Assembly: GCA_947375135.1 (NCBI GenBank)
Contig: CANCER010000036.1
Coordinates: forward strand, 1 to 34,802
Source of the DNA: Comamonadaceae bacterium
Lineage (GTDB): Bacteria > Pseudomonadota > Gammaproteobacteria > Burkholderiales > Burkholderiaceae_C
Direction: 5' to 3'
Length of the DNA: 34,802 nucleotides
The position numbers and the translations under genes are program-made. The notes below the pieces were generated by a model, which was given only the letters and a program-made list of their open reading frames with translations, ran no database searches and had not been told where the DNA came from. Positions 15,014-23,205 of the stretch are shown here, piece after piece; position 1 is the stretch's first letter, and each line of letters begins with the position of its first letter.

Positions 15014-15758
15014 GGGCGGCTTCTCCGAGGTACACCTCTTTGACCTTGGGGTCGTTGGCAATTTGCTCTGGCGTGCCCTGCGTCAGCAGCGCGCCGCTGA
15101 CCAGCACCGAGATGGTGTCGGCAAAGCGGAACACCAGGTCCATGTCGTGCTCAATCAGCAGAATGGTGACGTCGCGCGGCAGCGCGGCGATGGATTCAAA
15201 CAGCTCGCGGCTCTCTGCGGTGGGCACGCCGGCAGCCGGCTCGTCGAGCAGCAGCACCGAAGGCTTGGCGGCCAGGGCCAGCGCAATCTCGATCAGGCGC
15301 TGCTTGCCATAGGCCAGGTTGCGCGTCTGCTCGTGCGCCACGTCCAGCAGCTTCAAGGTGCGCAGCAACTCGGCCGCTTCCTCAATCGCCTGCGTGTAGG
15401 CGCCCACCGGTTTCCAGAACTTGGCGCTCAGGCCCAGGCGTTCATTCACGGCCAGCACCACCGATTCGAGCACGGTGAGTTCCGAGAACAGGCGGTTGAT
15501 CTGGAAGGTGCGGGCCAGGCCGCGCTTGACGCGCTGGTGCTGTGCCAGGTTGGTCACCTCTTTGCCCTGCAGCAGCACGGCGCCGCTGCTGGGCTCCAGA
15601 AAGCCAGTCAGCAGGTTGATCAGCGTGGTCTTGCCCGCCCCATTGGGGCCGATCAGCGCGTGGCGCGCGCCGGCTTCCACGTTCAGGGTGACGTCATTGG
15701 TGACGACAAAGCCGCCAAATTTCTTCACCAGGTTTCGGATTTGCAGTGCGTAGTTCAT
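15006..15758 (-). CDS. livG: Branched-chain amino acid-type ABC transporter ATPase LivG
   Basis: A 250-aa ATPase with Walker A LIGPNGAGKTTLINLLTG, the LivG-typical LARTFQINRLFSELTVLESV, signature NLAYGKQRLIEIALALA, Walker B PSVLLLDEPAAGVP and H-loop ILLIEHDMDLVF. The signature has A-Y-G-K-Q in place of S-G-G-Q, which is normal for LivG. The start overlaps the livM stop as ATGA, and the end overlaps livF. It pairs with LivF to power the LivHM channel. Confidence 0.93.
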   Translation of the reverse strand: MNYALQIRNLVKKFGGFVVTNDVTLNVEAGARHALIGPNGAGKTTLINLLTGFLEPSSGAVLLQGKEVTNLAQHQRVKRGLARTFQINRLFSELTVLESVVLAVNERLGLSAKFWKPVGAYTQAIEEAAELLRTLKLLDVAHEQTRNLAYGKQRLIEIALALAAKPSVLLLDEPAAGVPTAESRELFESIAALPRDVTILLIEHDMDLVFRFADTISVLVSGALLTQGTPEQIANDPKVKEVYLGEAAHV

Positions 15759-16795
15759 GCACGTGCTCCCATACCCAGACGCGCGCCGACACGGCGCAGG
15801 CCGCCCATCACGCCATCGCGGGCAAACAGCACAATCGCCAGCAGCAGCGCGCCCAGCCAGAACTGCCAGTATTCGGGATTCATGTCCGACAGCACATGGT
15901 GGGCCGACATGAAAACGATGGTGCCGATGATGGCGCCATACAGACTGCCCGAGCCGCCCAGCACCAGAATCAGCAGCAGTTCGGCCGAGCGGTTGAAGGA
16001 CAGCACGTCCAGCGCCACAAACTGCGTGGTCTGCGCCATCAGCGCACCGGCCACACCGGCGTAGGCCGCGCCTATGGTGTAGACGGCAGCCAGGCGCCTA
16101 TTGACCGGGGCACCAAGGGCCGGCATGCGCGCCACGTTCAGGCGTATGCCCTTGAGGCCCAGGCCAAACGGGCTGTGCACCAGCTTGCGCGCCGCCCAGA
16201 ACAGCAGAAAAAGCACCACCAGCGCATACCAGAAGGCGGTCTTGCCGACCATGTCAAAGCGGAACATGCCCAGCACCGGCTGCACCTCCATGCCCTGCAG
16301 TCCGTCCACGCCGCCGGTCAGCCAGCTCATTTTGTTGGCCAGTTCAAACAGCATCATGGCCACGCCCAGCGTCACCATCAGGCGCGTGAGATCGGCGCCG
16401 CGCAGCACCAGGAGGCTGGTGAGCAGGCCCAGGGCTGCGCTCACCAGCGCGGCGATGAGCAGACCACTGAGAGGTTCGCCCCAGCCATTAGCCGCCAGCA
16501 GGCCGGCGGTGTAAGCACCCAAGCCGAAGAAGGCGGCATGGCCCAGCGAGACGATGCCGGCGTAACCGAGGATCAGGTCCAGGGACACACAGAACAGCGC
16601 AGTAATCGCCATCTGTGTCAGCAGCACCAGGTTGTCGGGGAAGACGAAGTAAGCGGCGATGGGCAGCAGCCAGAAAACGAACTCGGGTACTTGCCAACGG
16701 TCGGCGTTTTTGAGTCGTGTCACGGCCAGCGAGGGCAGTGACGACGCCGGAGTTTTCGGAGGCGCCTGTACCGACGCGAGAGAAGGGCTATGCAT
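15755..16795 (-). CDS. livM: Branched-chain amino acid-type ABC transporter permease LivM
   Basis: A 346-aa integral membrane protein with about 8-10 hydrophobic segments and the LivM landmarks LILGYAGIVSLGHAAFFGLGAY and LDVLSFNRSAELLLILVLGGSGSLYGAIIGT. The hydrophilic first 30 residues are longer than usual and the exact start is uncertain; ATG 16795 is the first good candidate. Upstream, 487 bp carrying two palindromic repeats separates it from livH, unusual for genes normally adjacent. Downstream it is ATGA-coupled to livG. Confidence 0.91.
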   Translation of the reverse strand: MHSPSLASVQAPPKTPASSLPSLAVTRLKNADRWQVPEFVFWLLPIAAYFVFPDNLVLLTQMAITALFCVSLDLILGYAGIVSLGHAAFFGLGAYTAGLLAANGWGEPLSGLLIAALVSAALGLLTSLLVLRGADLTRLMVTLGVAMMLFELANKMSWLTGGVDGLQGMEVQPVLGMFRFDMVGKTAFWYALVVLFLLFWAARKLVHSPFGLGLKGIRLNVARMPALGAPVNRRLAAVYTIGAAYAGVAGALMAQTTQFVALDVLSFNRSAELLLILVLGGSGSLYGAIIGTIVFMSAHHVLSDMNPEYWQFWLGALLLAIVLFARDGVMGGLRRVGARLGMGARA

Positions 16796-16878
16796 TGGAA
16801 ATCCTTGGGACGCTCTGTGTCTGTTCTATGTTCATTGCTGGGTTCCTATGGAGGCACGCGTGCCTGCTTTTGTGGGAG

Positions 16879-16970
16879 CCGAAGGCAGCGGGGTAGATGT
16901 TTCCGTCCGTGTCCCCCGCCCTGCGGGCTCCTCCTTTACCTACCGGAAACATCCACCCCACTGCCTTCGG
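16879..16970 (+). repeat. Palindromic dispersed repeat, copy C
   Basis: Arms 16879-16905 (CCGAAGGCAGCGGGG...) and 16944-16970 pair at 25 of 27 positions. The core is the same as in copies A and B but with a shortened apical hairpin (GCCCTGCGGGC). The arm sequence is unrelated to the arms of copies A, B and D, although self-complementarity is kept. Confidence 0.85.
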
Positions 16971-17093
16971 CGGCCTGTGCTGTTGGCTCGACATGACTGA
17001 ATACCCAAAGCACTCAGCCCTCGGCCGCCAGCACAGTTGGCACACCAAGACCCGGTACCCAAACCCTGTGTGCGCCAACGATGCAGGCAGACA

Positions 17094-17185
17094 CAGGACG
17101 GCATGGCGCTCCGATCCGGTAGGTAAAGGAGGAGCCCACGCAGTGGGCGGGGGACACGGACGGAGCGGAGTGCCATGGCGGCCTG
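17094..17185 (-). repeat. Palindromic dispersed repeat, copy D
   Basis: Inner arms 17094-17113 and 17166-17185 pair at 17 of 20 positions around a core read on the minus strand. The apical hairpin here is GCCCAC/GTGGGC where copies A and B have GCCCGC/GCGGGC, a compensated base change. An additional inverted half-arm lies at 17227-17259. The whole copy aligns well with copy A over more than 100 bp. Confidence 0.85.
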
Positions 17186-17282
17186 CGGCTTGAGGCGACA
17201 GCGTGCAGAAGTGACTGAAGACCGTTGCGCCATGCCGGCCTGTGTCCAGAAGTGTCTTCATACGCTTGATAAACCAGGTGAC

Positions 17283-18140
17283 CTAGCGGGTTGCCTTGCG
17301 GCCAAACAGACCTTGGGGGCGGAACACCAGCGTCACCACCATCACCGCATAGATGAGGAAGGAGCCGATCTCGGGCACGTAGTACTTGCCCGCCACATCC
17401 ACCACACCCAGAATGAGGGACGCCACCAGCGAGCCGGTGATGCTGCCACTGCCACCCACCGCCACCACGATCAAAAAGTACACCACGTACTTCACCGGAA
17501 AACCCGGGTCCAGCCCCAGCATCTCCACACCCATGGCGCCGCCCAGACCGGCCAGGGCCGTGCCCAAGGCAAACGTCAGCGTGAAGATGCGTTCCACATG
17601 GATACCCACACCCCGCGCGGCACGCGGGTTGTCCACCGAGGCGCGCAGTTGCGCACCAAAGCGCGTGCCGCTCACCAGGGCTTGCAGGCCCCATGCAATC
17701 AAGCCGCTGACCACGATCAGGAACAGGCGGTACACACCCATGTCCAGACCCGGCAGCTTGAACTGCCCGCGCAAAAACTCCGGCAATTGCAGTGGCTGCT
17801 GGTTGGCACCAAAGAAGTAGCTGGCTGCGGCCATGGACATGAACACCAGGCTGATGGAAAACAGCACCTGGTCCAGGTGCGTGGCTCCATACAGGCGGCG
17901 GTACAGCACGCGCTCCAGCAGCACGCCGACGGCGGCCGTGGCCAGCGCGGCCAGGGGCAGCGACAGCAGAAAGGGCACGCCCAGGCGATTCAGCAGCGTG
18001 ACGCAGACATAACCGCCCACCATGGCAAAGGCGCCATGGGCCAGGTTGACAAAGTTCATCAGCCCCAGCGTGACCGACAGGCCCACGCTGATGAGGAACA
18101 GCAGCATGCCCGAGGCAATGCCATCAAATAGAACGGTCAT
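17283..18140 (-). CDS. livH: Branched-chain amino acid-type ABC transporter permease LivH
   Basis: A 285-aa membrane protein with the LivH pattern MLLFLISVGLSVTLGLMNFV-NLAHGAFAMVGGY near the N-terminus, and GLGGAMGVEMLGLDPGFP and VAVGGSGSITGSLVASLILG later. It forms the transport channel with LivM. It begins 39 bp after livK, with no strong Shine-Dalgarno before ATG 18140, so translation may be modest. The operon is interrupted downstream by repeats before livM. Confidence 0.92.
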   Translation of the reverse strand: MTVLFDGIASGMLLFLISVGLSVTLGLMNFVNLAHGAFAMVGGYVCVTLLNRLGVPFLLSLPLAALATAAVGVLLERVLYRRLYGATHLDQVLFSISLVFMSMAAASYFFGANQQPLQLPEFLRGQFKLPGLDMGVYRLFLIVVSGLIAWGLQALVSGTRFGAQLRASVDNPRAARGVGIHVERIFTLTFALGTALAGLGGAMGVEMLGLDPGFPVKYVVYFLIVVAVGGSGSITGSLVASLILGVVDVAGKYYVPEIGSFLIYAVMVVTLVFRPQGLFGRKATR

Positions 18141-18179
18141 GGAATGGAACGATTCAGTGGTGGAACGGACGCGAAAGGC

Positions 18180-19364
18180 TTACTGTTTGCCGGGATCTTT
18201 GAAGTTGGCCACCTGGTCGAACTCGACGTTCTGCAGCTTGCCGGCTACCTTTTCCACCTTGCGGATGTAAATGGTCTGGATGATGTCGCGGGTTTGCGGG
18301 TCGATGCTGATGGGGCCGCGCGGGCTGGTCCAGGCCATGCCCTTGGCGGCGGCCATGAACTTGTCACCTTCGGCATCGCCGCCGGTTTTTTCCAGCGTCT
18401 TGGCAATCAGTTGCAGGCCGTCAAAGCCGGCCACCGCCATATAGCCGGGGCGCATGCCGGGGTTGGCCTTGGCGAAGGCTGCCGTAAAGGCCTTGTTCTC
18501 GGGCGAGTTGTGGCTCTCCGCGTATTGCATGGAATTGACCACGCCCAGCGCGCTCTCACCCAGGCTGTCCAGAATGTCCTCGTCGCTCAGGTCGCCGGTG
18601 GCGATGATGCGGATACCGGCCTTGGCCAGATCGCGCTCGGCAAAGCCCTTGATAAAGGCAATGGTCTGCTCGCCCGGGGGCACAAACAGGAACACGGCTT
18701 CGGGGGCTGCGTCCTTGATCTTCTGCAGAAAGGGTGCAAAGTCCGGGCTCTTCACGGGGGTGCGCACTTCGCCCACCACTTCACCACCGGCGGCGGTAAA
18801 GGTCTTCTTGAATTGGGCTGCGGCGTCCAGACCGGGGCCGAAGTCGGCCACCAGCGTGAACACTTTCTTGATCTTGTTCTTAGCGGCCCAGGTGGCAATC
18901 GGTGCGGTCACCTGCGGCAGCGTGTGCGAGACGCGCAGGATGTAGTCCGACTTGGTGGTAATGGCCGAGGTGGCGGCGTTCATCACGACCATGGGCTTCT
19001 TGGCCTCGGTGGCAATGGGTGCTACGGCAAAGGCCGAAGGCGTCAGGCCAAAGCCGGCCAGGATGTCGACCTTGTCTTTCACCACCAGCTCTTGCGCGGC
19101 GCGCTTGCTGATCTCGGGCGCGACACCGGTGTCGTCCTTGATGATCAATTCCACTTTGCGGCCGGAAAACGTGCCACCGTTTTGTGCCAGATAAATGCGC
19201 GCGCCGGCTTCAATCTGCTTGCCGTAGGAGGCAAAGGGACCGGACATGGGCAGCACCATGCCGATTTTCAGGGGCTCTGCGGCGTGGGCGGCGGTGGCGC
19301 CCAGGGCTAGCAGCGCGGCAACGCTCAAGGTGGACAGGAAGTTTCTTTTGGTGATGTTTGTCAT
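18180..19364 (-). CDS. livK: Liv-type ABC transporter periplasmic binding protein
   Basis: A 394-aa type I periplasmic binding protein. A Sec signal peptide (MTNITKRNFLSTLSVAALLA, cleavage probably after AAHA near residue 30) precedes EPLKIGMVLPMSGPFASYGK. The fold resembles the ABC amide/aromatic-acid binding group (LIIKDDTGVAPEISKRAAQE, ILAGFGLTPSAFAVAPIATE). ATG 19364 follows GAGGAG at a good distance; an upstream TTG extension is rejected. It lies 25 bp after the maleylpyruvate isomerase gene on the same strand, so 3-hydroxybenzoate, gentisate or a related acid is a likely ligand. That substrate is inferred from context. Confidence 0.9.
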   Translation of the reverse strand: MTNITKRNFLSTLSVAALLALGATAAHAAEPLKIGMVLPMSGPFASYGKQIEAGARIYLAQNGGTFSGRKVELIIKDDTGVAPEISKRAAQELVVKDKVDILAGFGLTPSAFAVAPIATEAKKPMVVMNAATSAITTKSDYILRVSHTLPQVTAPIATWAAKNKIKKVFTLVADFGPGLDAAAQFKKTFTAAGGEVVGEVRTPVKSPDFAPFLQKIKDAAPEAVFLFVPPGEQTIAFIKGFAERDLAKAGIRIIATGDLSDEDILDSLGESALGVVNSMQYAESHNSPENKAFTAAFAKANPGMRPGYMAVAGFDGLQLIAKTLEKTGGDAEGDKFMAAAKGMAWTSPRGPISIDPQTRDIIQTIYIRKVEKVAGKLQNVEFDQVANFKDPGKQ

Positions 19365-19389
19365 GGGGTTCTCCTCGGGTTTTTGTGAA

Positions 19390-20031
19390 TTACAGGCAAG
19401 CGTCGGGCTGCACGGCAGGTGCAGCGTTTGCAAAGGCGGGCAGTGCATTGCAGGCCTGGTCGATAGCGACGATGGCGGGGTAGGGCGTCAGGTCCACCTT
19501 GAAGCGGCGGGCACTATCGACCTGCGGGATCAGGTAGGCGTCGGCCAAACCGGGGGCCTTGCCAAAGCAGAAGTCACCGCGGTTTTTGTCGGCTTGAAGG
19601 AGGGTCTCCAAGGCTTCAAAGCCCGCGGCAATCCAGGTGCCGCACCAGGCGTTGATGGCCGCATCGTCGGCGCCGAAGCTGGCACGCAGCGTGTCCAGAA
19701 TGCGCTTGTTGTTCACCGGATGGATATCGCAACCGACTACTGCGGCAAGAGCCCGCACATGGGCACGGTCGTTGACGTCGGTGGGCAGCAGGGCCGGTGT
19801 CGGGTAGCGCTCCTCCAGCCATTCGATGATGGCCACGGACTGCGACAGCACCAGATCACCCTCCACCAGCGCGGGCACCAGGCCTTGCGGGTTCAGGGCC
19901 TTGAAGGTGGCGCTTTGGTGCGCGTTCTTGCGCAGGTCCACGGCGATGTAGTCGTAACGCAGACCTTTGAGGTTGAGCGCAATGCGCAGGCGGTGGGAGG
20001 TGCCGCTGCGGAAGAAGTTATGGAGTTGCAT
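19390..20031 (-). CDS. Maleylpyruvate isomerase, glutathione-dependent (zeta-class GST family, NagL-like)
   Basis: A 213-aa GST of the MaiA/NagL type: thioredoxin-fold N-terminus MQLHNFFRSGTSHRLRIALN, then NPQGLVPALVEGDLVLSQSVAIIEWLEERYP. The C-domain includes CDIHPVNNKRIL, a family landmark, and GKAPGLADAYLIPQVDSARR. With gentisate dioxygenase and fumarylpyruvate hydrolase beside it, the expected reaction is cis-trans isomerisation of maleylpyruvate to fumarylpyruvate. Maleylacetoacetate isomerase is the alternative, made unlikely by the neighbours. Confidence 0.9.
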   Translation of the reverse strand: MQLHNFFRSGTSHRLRIALNLKGLRYDYIAVDLRKNAHQSATFKALNPQGLVPALVEGDLVLSQSVAIIEWLEERYPTPALLPTDVNDRAHVRALAAVVGCDIHPVNNKRILDTLRASFGADDAAINAWCGTWIAAGFEALETLLQADKNRGDFCFGKAPGLADAYLIPQVDSARRFKVDLTPYPAIVAIDQACNALPAFANAAPAVQPDACL

Positions 20032-20058
20032 GGGTGTTGGGTGGTGAAGCGCGGGGGC

Positions 20059-21264
20059 TTATTCAGCGGCCAAACAGTTGCCGACATTCCATCCATACAA
20101 CCACTCCATCGCGTCATAAAAACGCTCGGGCGTGCGGCCCTTCCACAGGTCGTTGCGCACCAGACGCTCCACACCCTTGGCGTGGTACAGGCGGCCCATT
20201 TCGCGGCCGGACAGCACGATGCGCGCAGTGCGCGCCACGCGGGACTTCTGGTACAGCGCCAAGGCCTTGGTCCAGTCGTTCTGGTGCACGCGCAGGGCCT
20301 CGCCCAGGGTGACCGCATCTTCCAGCGCCATGCAGGCGCCCTGTGCCATGTACTGCGTGGTGGGGTGGGCGGCGTCGCCCAGGATGGTGGCGCGGCCATG
20401 CACCCAGGTGTCAATCGGCTCGCGGTCTGCGGTGGCCCAGCGCTTCCAGGTCTTGGGCAGGTCGATCAGCTGGCGCGCCTTGGGGCAAATGCCCTGGAAG
20501 TAGCTCTGCACTTCTTCCTTGCTGCCGTCGGTCACGCCCCACTCTTCCTTCTCCCGGCTGTGGAAGGTGACAACCACGTTGTACTGCTCGCCACCGCGCA
20601 GCGGGTAGTGCACCAGGTGGCAGTTGGGGCCGACCCAGATGCTGGCCGCGTTCCATTGCAGGTTTTCGGGGAAGTCTTTTTTGTCGACCACGGCGCGATA
20701 GACCACATGGCCGGTGACGCGCGGCGGGTCATTCACATACTGCTGGCGCACCACGCTTTTTCCCCCATCGGCGCCGATCAGGGCCACACCTTGATACGAC
20801 TTGCCGTTCTGGTCAAACACGTTGACGGAGTTGTCGTCCTGCTCCACGCGGGCGATGCGGGTGTTGGTGAGGAACTGGACCTTGCCGGTTTCCTGCGCGC
20901 CCTCCAGGAGAGAGAGGTGCACGTCGGCCCGGTGGACCACGGCATAGGGGTTGCCGAAGCGCTGGATGAAGGCTTCGCCCGTGGGGATCTTGCCGACCTG
21001 GTACTCGTCCAGCGCGTCGTGCATCACCATGTAGTCGGTGTAGACGGCGCGGCCACGGGCCTTGTCGCCCACGCCCAGGGCGTCAAAGGCGTGGAAGGCG
21101 TTGGGGCCGAGCTGGATGCCGGCGCCGATTTCACCGATCTCCGGTGCCTGTTCGAACACCGTGACCTCAAAGCCCTGGCGCACCAGGGCCAGGGCTGCGG
21201 CCAGGCCGCCAATGCCGCCGCCGGATACCAGTACCGGCAGAGCGGCGGGAGTGTGTTGCGTCAT
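20059..21264 (-). CDS. FAD-dependent 3-hydroxybenzoate 6-monooxygenase-like hydroxylase
   Basis: A 401-aa group A flavoprotein hydroxylase with the FAD dinucleotide motif VSGGGIGGLAAALAL (G15-x-G17-x2-G20), the DG motif ALIGADGGKSVVRQ and the GD motif ATILGDAAHPTTQYMAQGAC. Placed between gentisate-pathway genes, its probable reaction is NAD(P)H-dependent hydroxylation of 3-hydroxybenzoate to gentisate. Salicylate 5-hydroxylation is normally done by a Rieske enzyme, so it fits less well; salicylate 1-hydroxylase would feed catechol instead. ATG 21264 follows AAGGAG. Confidence 0.85.
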   Translation of the reverse strand: MTQHTPAALPVLVSGGGIGGLAAALALVRQGFEVTVFEQAPEIGEIGAGIQLGPNAFHAFDALGVGDKARGRAVYTDYMVMHDALDEYQVGKIPTGEAFIQRFGNPYAVVHRADVHLSLLEGAQETGKVQFLTNTRIARVEQDDNSVNVFDQNGKSYQGVALIGADGGKSVVRQQYVNDPPRVTGHVVYRAVVDKKDFPENLQWNAASIWVGPNCHLVHYPLRGGEQYNVVVTFHSREKEEWGVTDGSKEEVQSYFQGICPKARQLIDLPKTWKRWATADREPIDTWVHGRATILGDAAHPTTQYMAQGACMALEDAVTLGEALRVHQNDWTKALALYQKSRVARTARIVLSGREMGRLYHAKGVERLVRNDLWKGRTPERFYDAMEWLYGWNVGNCLAAE

Positions 21265-21280
21265 CTTGTCTCCTTGCGGT

Positions 21281-21985
21281 TTATTCGGCTGCGCCAACGG
21301 TCAGCTGCACAGCGCCGACTTGTTCGATCTGGCCGGTGATCAGGTCACCGCTCACCACCGCGCCTACGCCTTCGGGGGTGCCGGTGTAAATCAGGTCGCC
21401 GGGCTGCAGGTGGTAGTACTGCGACAGGTCGGCCAGCAGCTCGGGGATGTTCCAGATCAGCTGCGACAGGTCAGCGGTCTGCTTCGGGCTTCCGTTGACC
21501 TGCAGCGCGATGGCACCGGCTTGCAGCACACCCAGCTGGCCCATGGGCACGATGGGTGTGCAGACGGCGGACTTCTCGAAGTTCTTGCCCAGATCCCAGG
21601 GGCGGCCCTGGTCACGTGCGACCAGCTGCAGGTCGCGGCGGGTCATGTCCAGACCGGCGGCGTAGCCGTAGATCAGGCTGGCGGCGTCGGACTCTTTGAC
21701 GCGGAAACCTTCAGCGCCAATCGCCACGACCAGTTCCATCTCGAAGTGGTAGTTGCTGGTGCCTGCGGGGTAGGGCACGGTGGCACCGGACTCGACCAAG
21801 GCGCTGGCGTCCTTGAGGAAGTAGAAAGGCTTCATGGTGGACTTGTCCACCGGGCGGCCCATCTCGACGGCGTGGGCGTGGTAGTTGCGGCCCACGCAGA
21901 AGATGCGCTTGACGGGGAAGCGGGCGTCCTGTCCTTCGACGGGCAAGGAGAACACGGGGGCGGGGGCGAAGGTGTAGTGGGTCAT
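21281..21985 (-). CDS. Fumarylpyruvate hydrolase (FAH family)
   Basis: A 234-aa FAH-fold enzyme: [18 protein letters not shown], the metal ligands in [40 protein letters not shown] in part, and the TGTPEGVG closing motif. It should split fumarylpyruvate into fumarate and pyruvate, the last step of the gentisate route. It sits 45 bp after the gentisate dioxygenase gene and 16 bp before the monooxygenase gene, a tight operon arrangement. Confidence 0.92.
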   Translation of the reverse strand: MTHYTFAPAPVFSLPVEGQDARFPVKRIFCVGRNYHAHAVEMGRPVDKSTMKPFYFLKDASALVESGATVPYPAGTSNYHFEMELVVAIGAEGFRVKESDAASLIYGYAAGLDMTRRDLQLVARDQGRPWDLGKNFEKSAVCTPIVPMGQLGVLQAGAIALQVNGSPKQTADLSQLIWNIPELLADLSQYYHLQPGDLIYTGTPEGVGAVVSGDLITGQIEQVGAVQLTVGAAE

Positions 21986-22030
21986 GGGGTGGGATCTGGT
22001 TAAAAAGGGTTGCTACGCAGGGTGCGCGGA

Positions 22031-23077
22031 TTAAGCGGAGCGGACTTCGTACACGCCCAGCTTTTTCTGCAGCGGTGCGTCGTCGGCCATAAAGATAAAA
22101 GAGGCTTCGGTGGCCGAGGCGTTGACCAGCGCGATCGCCGTGTAGCCGGGGATGCAGCAAGTGTCGGCCTCGCCCAGCGCAAAGCTGCTGGCGTCGGCCG
22201 ATACCGTGGCACCGCCTTCGATGATGTGGAACACCATGGCCGTGGAGCGGGCCGGCATCTTCAGCGTCTCGCCGGGACGCAGCATGAGCGCGGAGAAGCC
22301 CAGAATCTTTTGCGCGTCGGCACCGGTTTCGGGGTTGATGTAAGCCACTTGCACGGCTTCAATTTCCGGTTGGGTTCGCGCCAAGGTAACCAGTGCGGTG
22401 CGCACATCCACCCAAGCGTAGCGCAGCATCGGGTAGGCGGTCTGGCCGCGTTCAAACAGGGGCGCGGGCACCACGCCGCCGCGCTGGTAGGCCATGCCGA
22501 CCGTGTCGCCGCTCACGGTCTGCGGCTTGCCTTCGGTCACGTAAGAGGCTTCCATGTAATAGACCATGGGCAGGTCCAGCACATCCAGCCAGACCACGGG
22601 CTTGTCGCCGTCGTGGCCGTGTTCATGCCACAGGCCGGTGGGCGTGAGGATCAGGTCGCCACGCTGCATCAGGCACTTCTCGCCGTCCACCGTGGTGTAG
22701 GCGCCTTCGCCTTCGACAATCATGCGCACGGCGTTCGGCGTGTGGCGGTGGGCCGGGGCCCATTCGCCGGGCAGCAAGAGCTGCATGCCGAGGTAAATGG
22801 TGGAGCTGGCCTGCATCTTCTCCAGACCATGGCCGGGGTTGGCCAGCACCAGCACGCGGCGCTCGGCCTTTTCCATGGGGGTGAGTTCACCGGCCTTGAG
22901 GAGCAGGGGGCGCAGGGCCTGGTAGTTCCAGGCGGTGGCGCGGGTGCGGGGGATGGGCTTGCCCGGTGGCAGCACGGCGCGCAGGCTGGGCCACAGGGGC
23001 ACCAGGTTCTGCGCAGTCAGGTCGTCGCGGTAGTCTTGGGGCAGGTCTTCAAGACGACCCAGTTCAGGTAAGGACAT
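22031..23077 (-). CDS. Gentisate 1,2-dioxygenase
   Basis: A 348-aa bicupin. The N-terminal cupin shows the iron ligands H110-R-H112 (APAHRHTPNAVRMIVEGEG) and H151/H153/H155 in TGLWHEHGHDG. The second cupin is degenerate, as is normal. It opens the gentisate ring to maleylpyruvate using Fe(II) and oxygen. ATG 23077 has GGAG seven bases upstream. It is the first gene of the leftward operon and is divergent from the LysR gene, whose operator lies in between. Confidence 0.94.
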   Translation of the reverse strand: MSLPELGRLEDLPQDYRDDLTAQNLVPLWPSLRAVLPPGKPIPRTRATAWNYQALRPLLLKAGELTPMEKAERRVLVLANPGHGLEKMQASSTIYLGMQLLLPGEWAPAHRHTPNAVRMIVEGEGAYTTVDGEKCLMQRGDLILTPTGLWHEHGHDGDKPVVWLDVLDLPMVYYMEASYVTEGKPQTVSGDTVGMAYQRGGVVPAPLFERGQTAYPMLRYAWVDVRTALVTLARTQPEIEAVQVAYINPETGADAQKILGFSALMLRPGETLKMPARSTAMVFHIIEGGATVSADASSFALGEADTCCIPGYTAIALVNASATEASFIFMADDAPLQKKLGVYEVRSA

Positions 23078-23160
23078 GCAGTCTCCACGGCTTTGTTGGG
23101 AATGGGGTGGAGCGTAAAAGCGGGCAACCGGGCTGACAATCCAAGGCGCTTAATATGGTG

Positions 23161-23177
23161 TATTCGAATTTCGAATA
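23161..23177. promoter_or_regulatory. LysR-type operator between the gentisate operon and its regulator
   Basis: TATTCGAATTTCGAATA is a perfect palindrome of two 8-base arms around 23169 and contains the T-N11-A LysR box. It lies 28 bp before the LysR start and 83 bp before the gentisate dioxygenase start, placed to control both divergent promoters. Confidence 0.8.
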
Positions 23178-23205
23178 AGACCCTGGAAGCCCCCCAAGAA
23201 CAGAC

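Larger units (their letters stand above)
16796..17282. other. livH-livM intergenic region with two palindromic repeats
   Basis: This 487-bp gap has no credible gene. It is largely made of repeat copies C and D, in opposite orientations, plus an extra half-arm at 17227-17259 that resembles the outer left arm of copy A (28 of 33 positions). Between the copies, GGCGGCCTGTGCTGTTGG (16970-) and GGCCGCCAGCACAGTTGG (17025-) partly mirror each other. Nothing else stands out. Confidence 0.7.
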
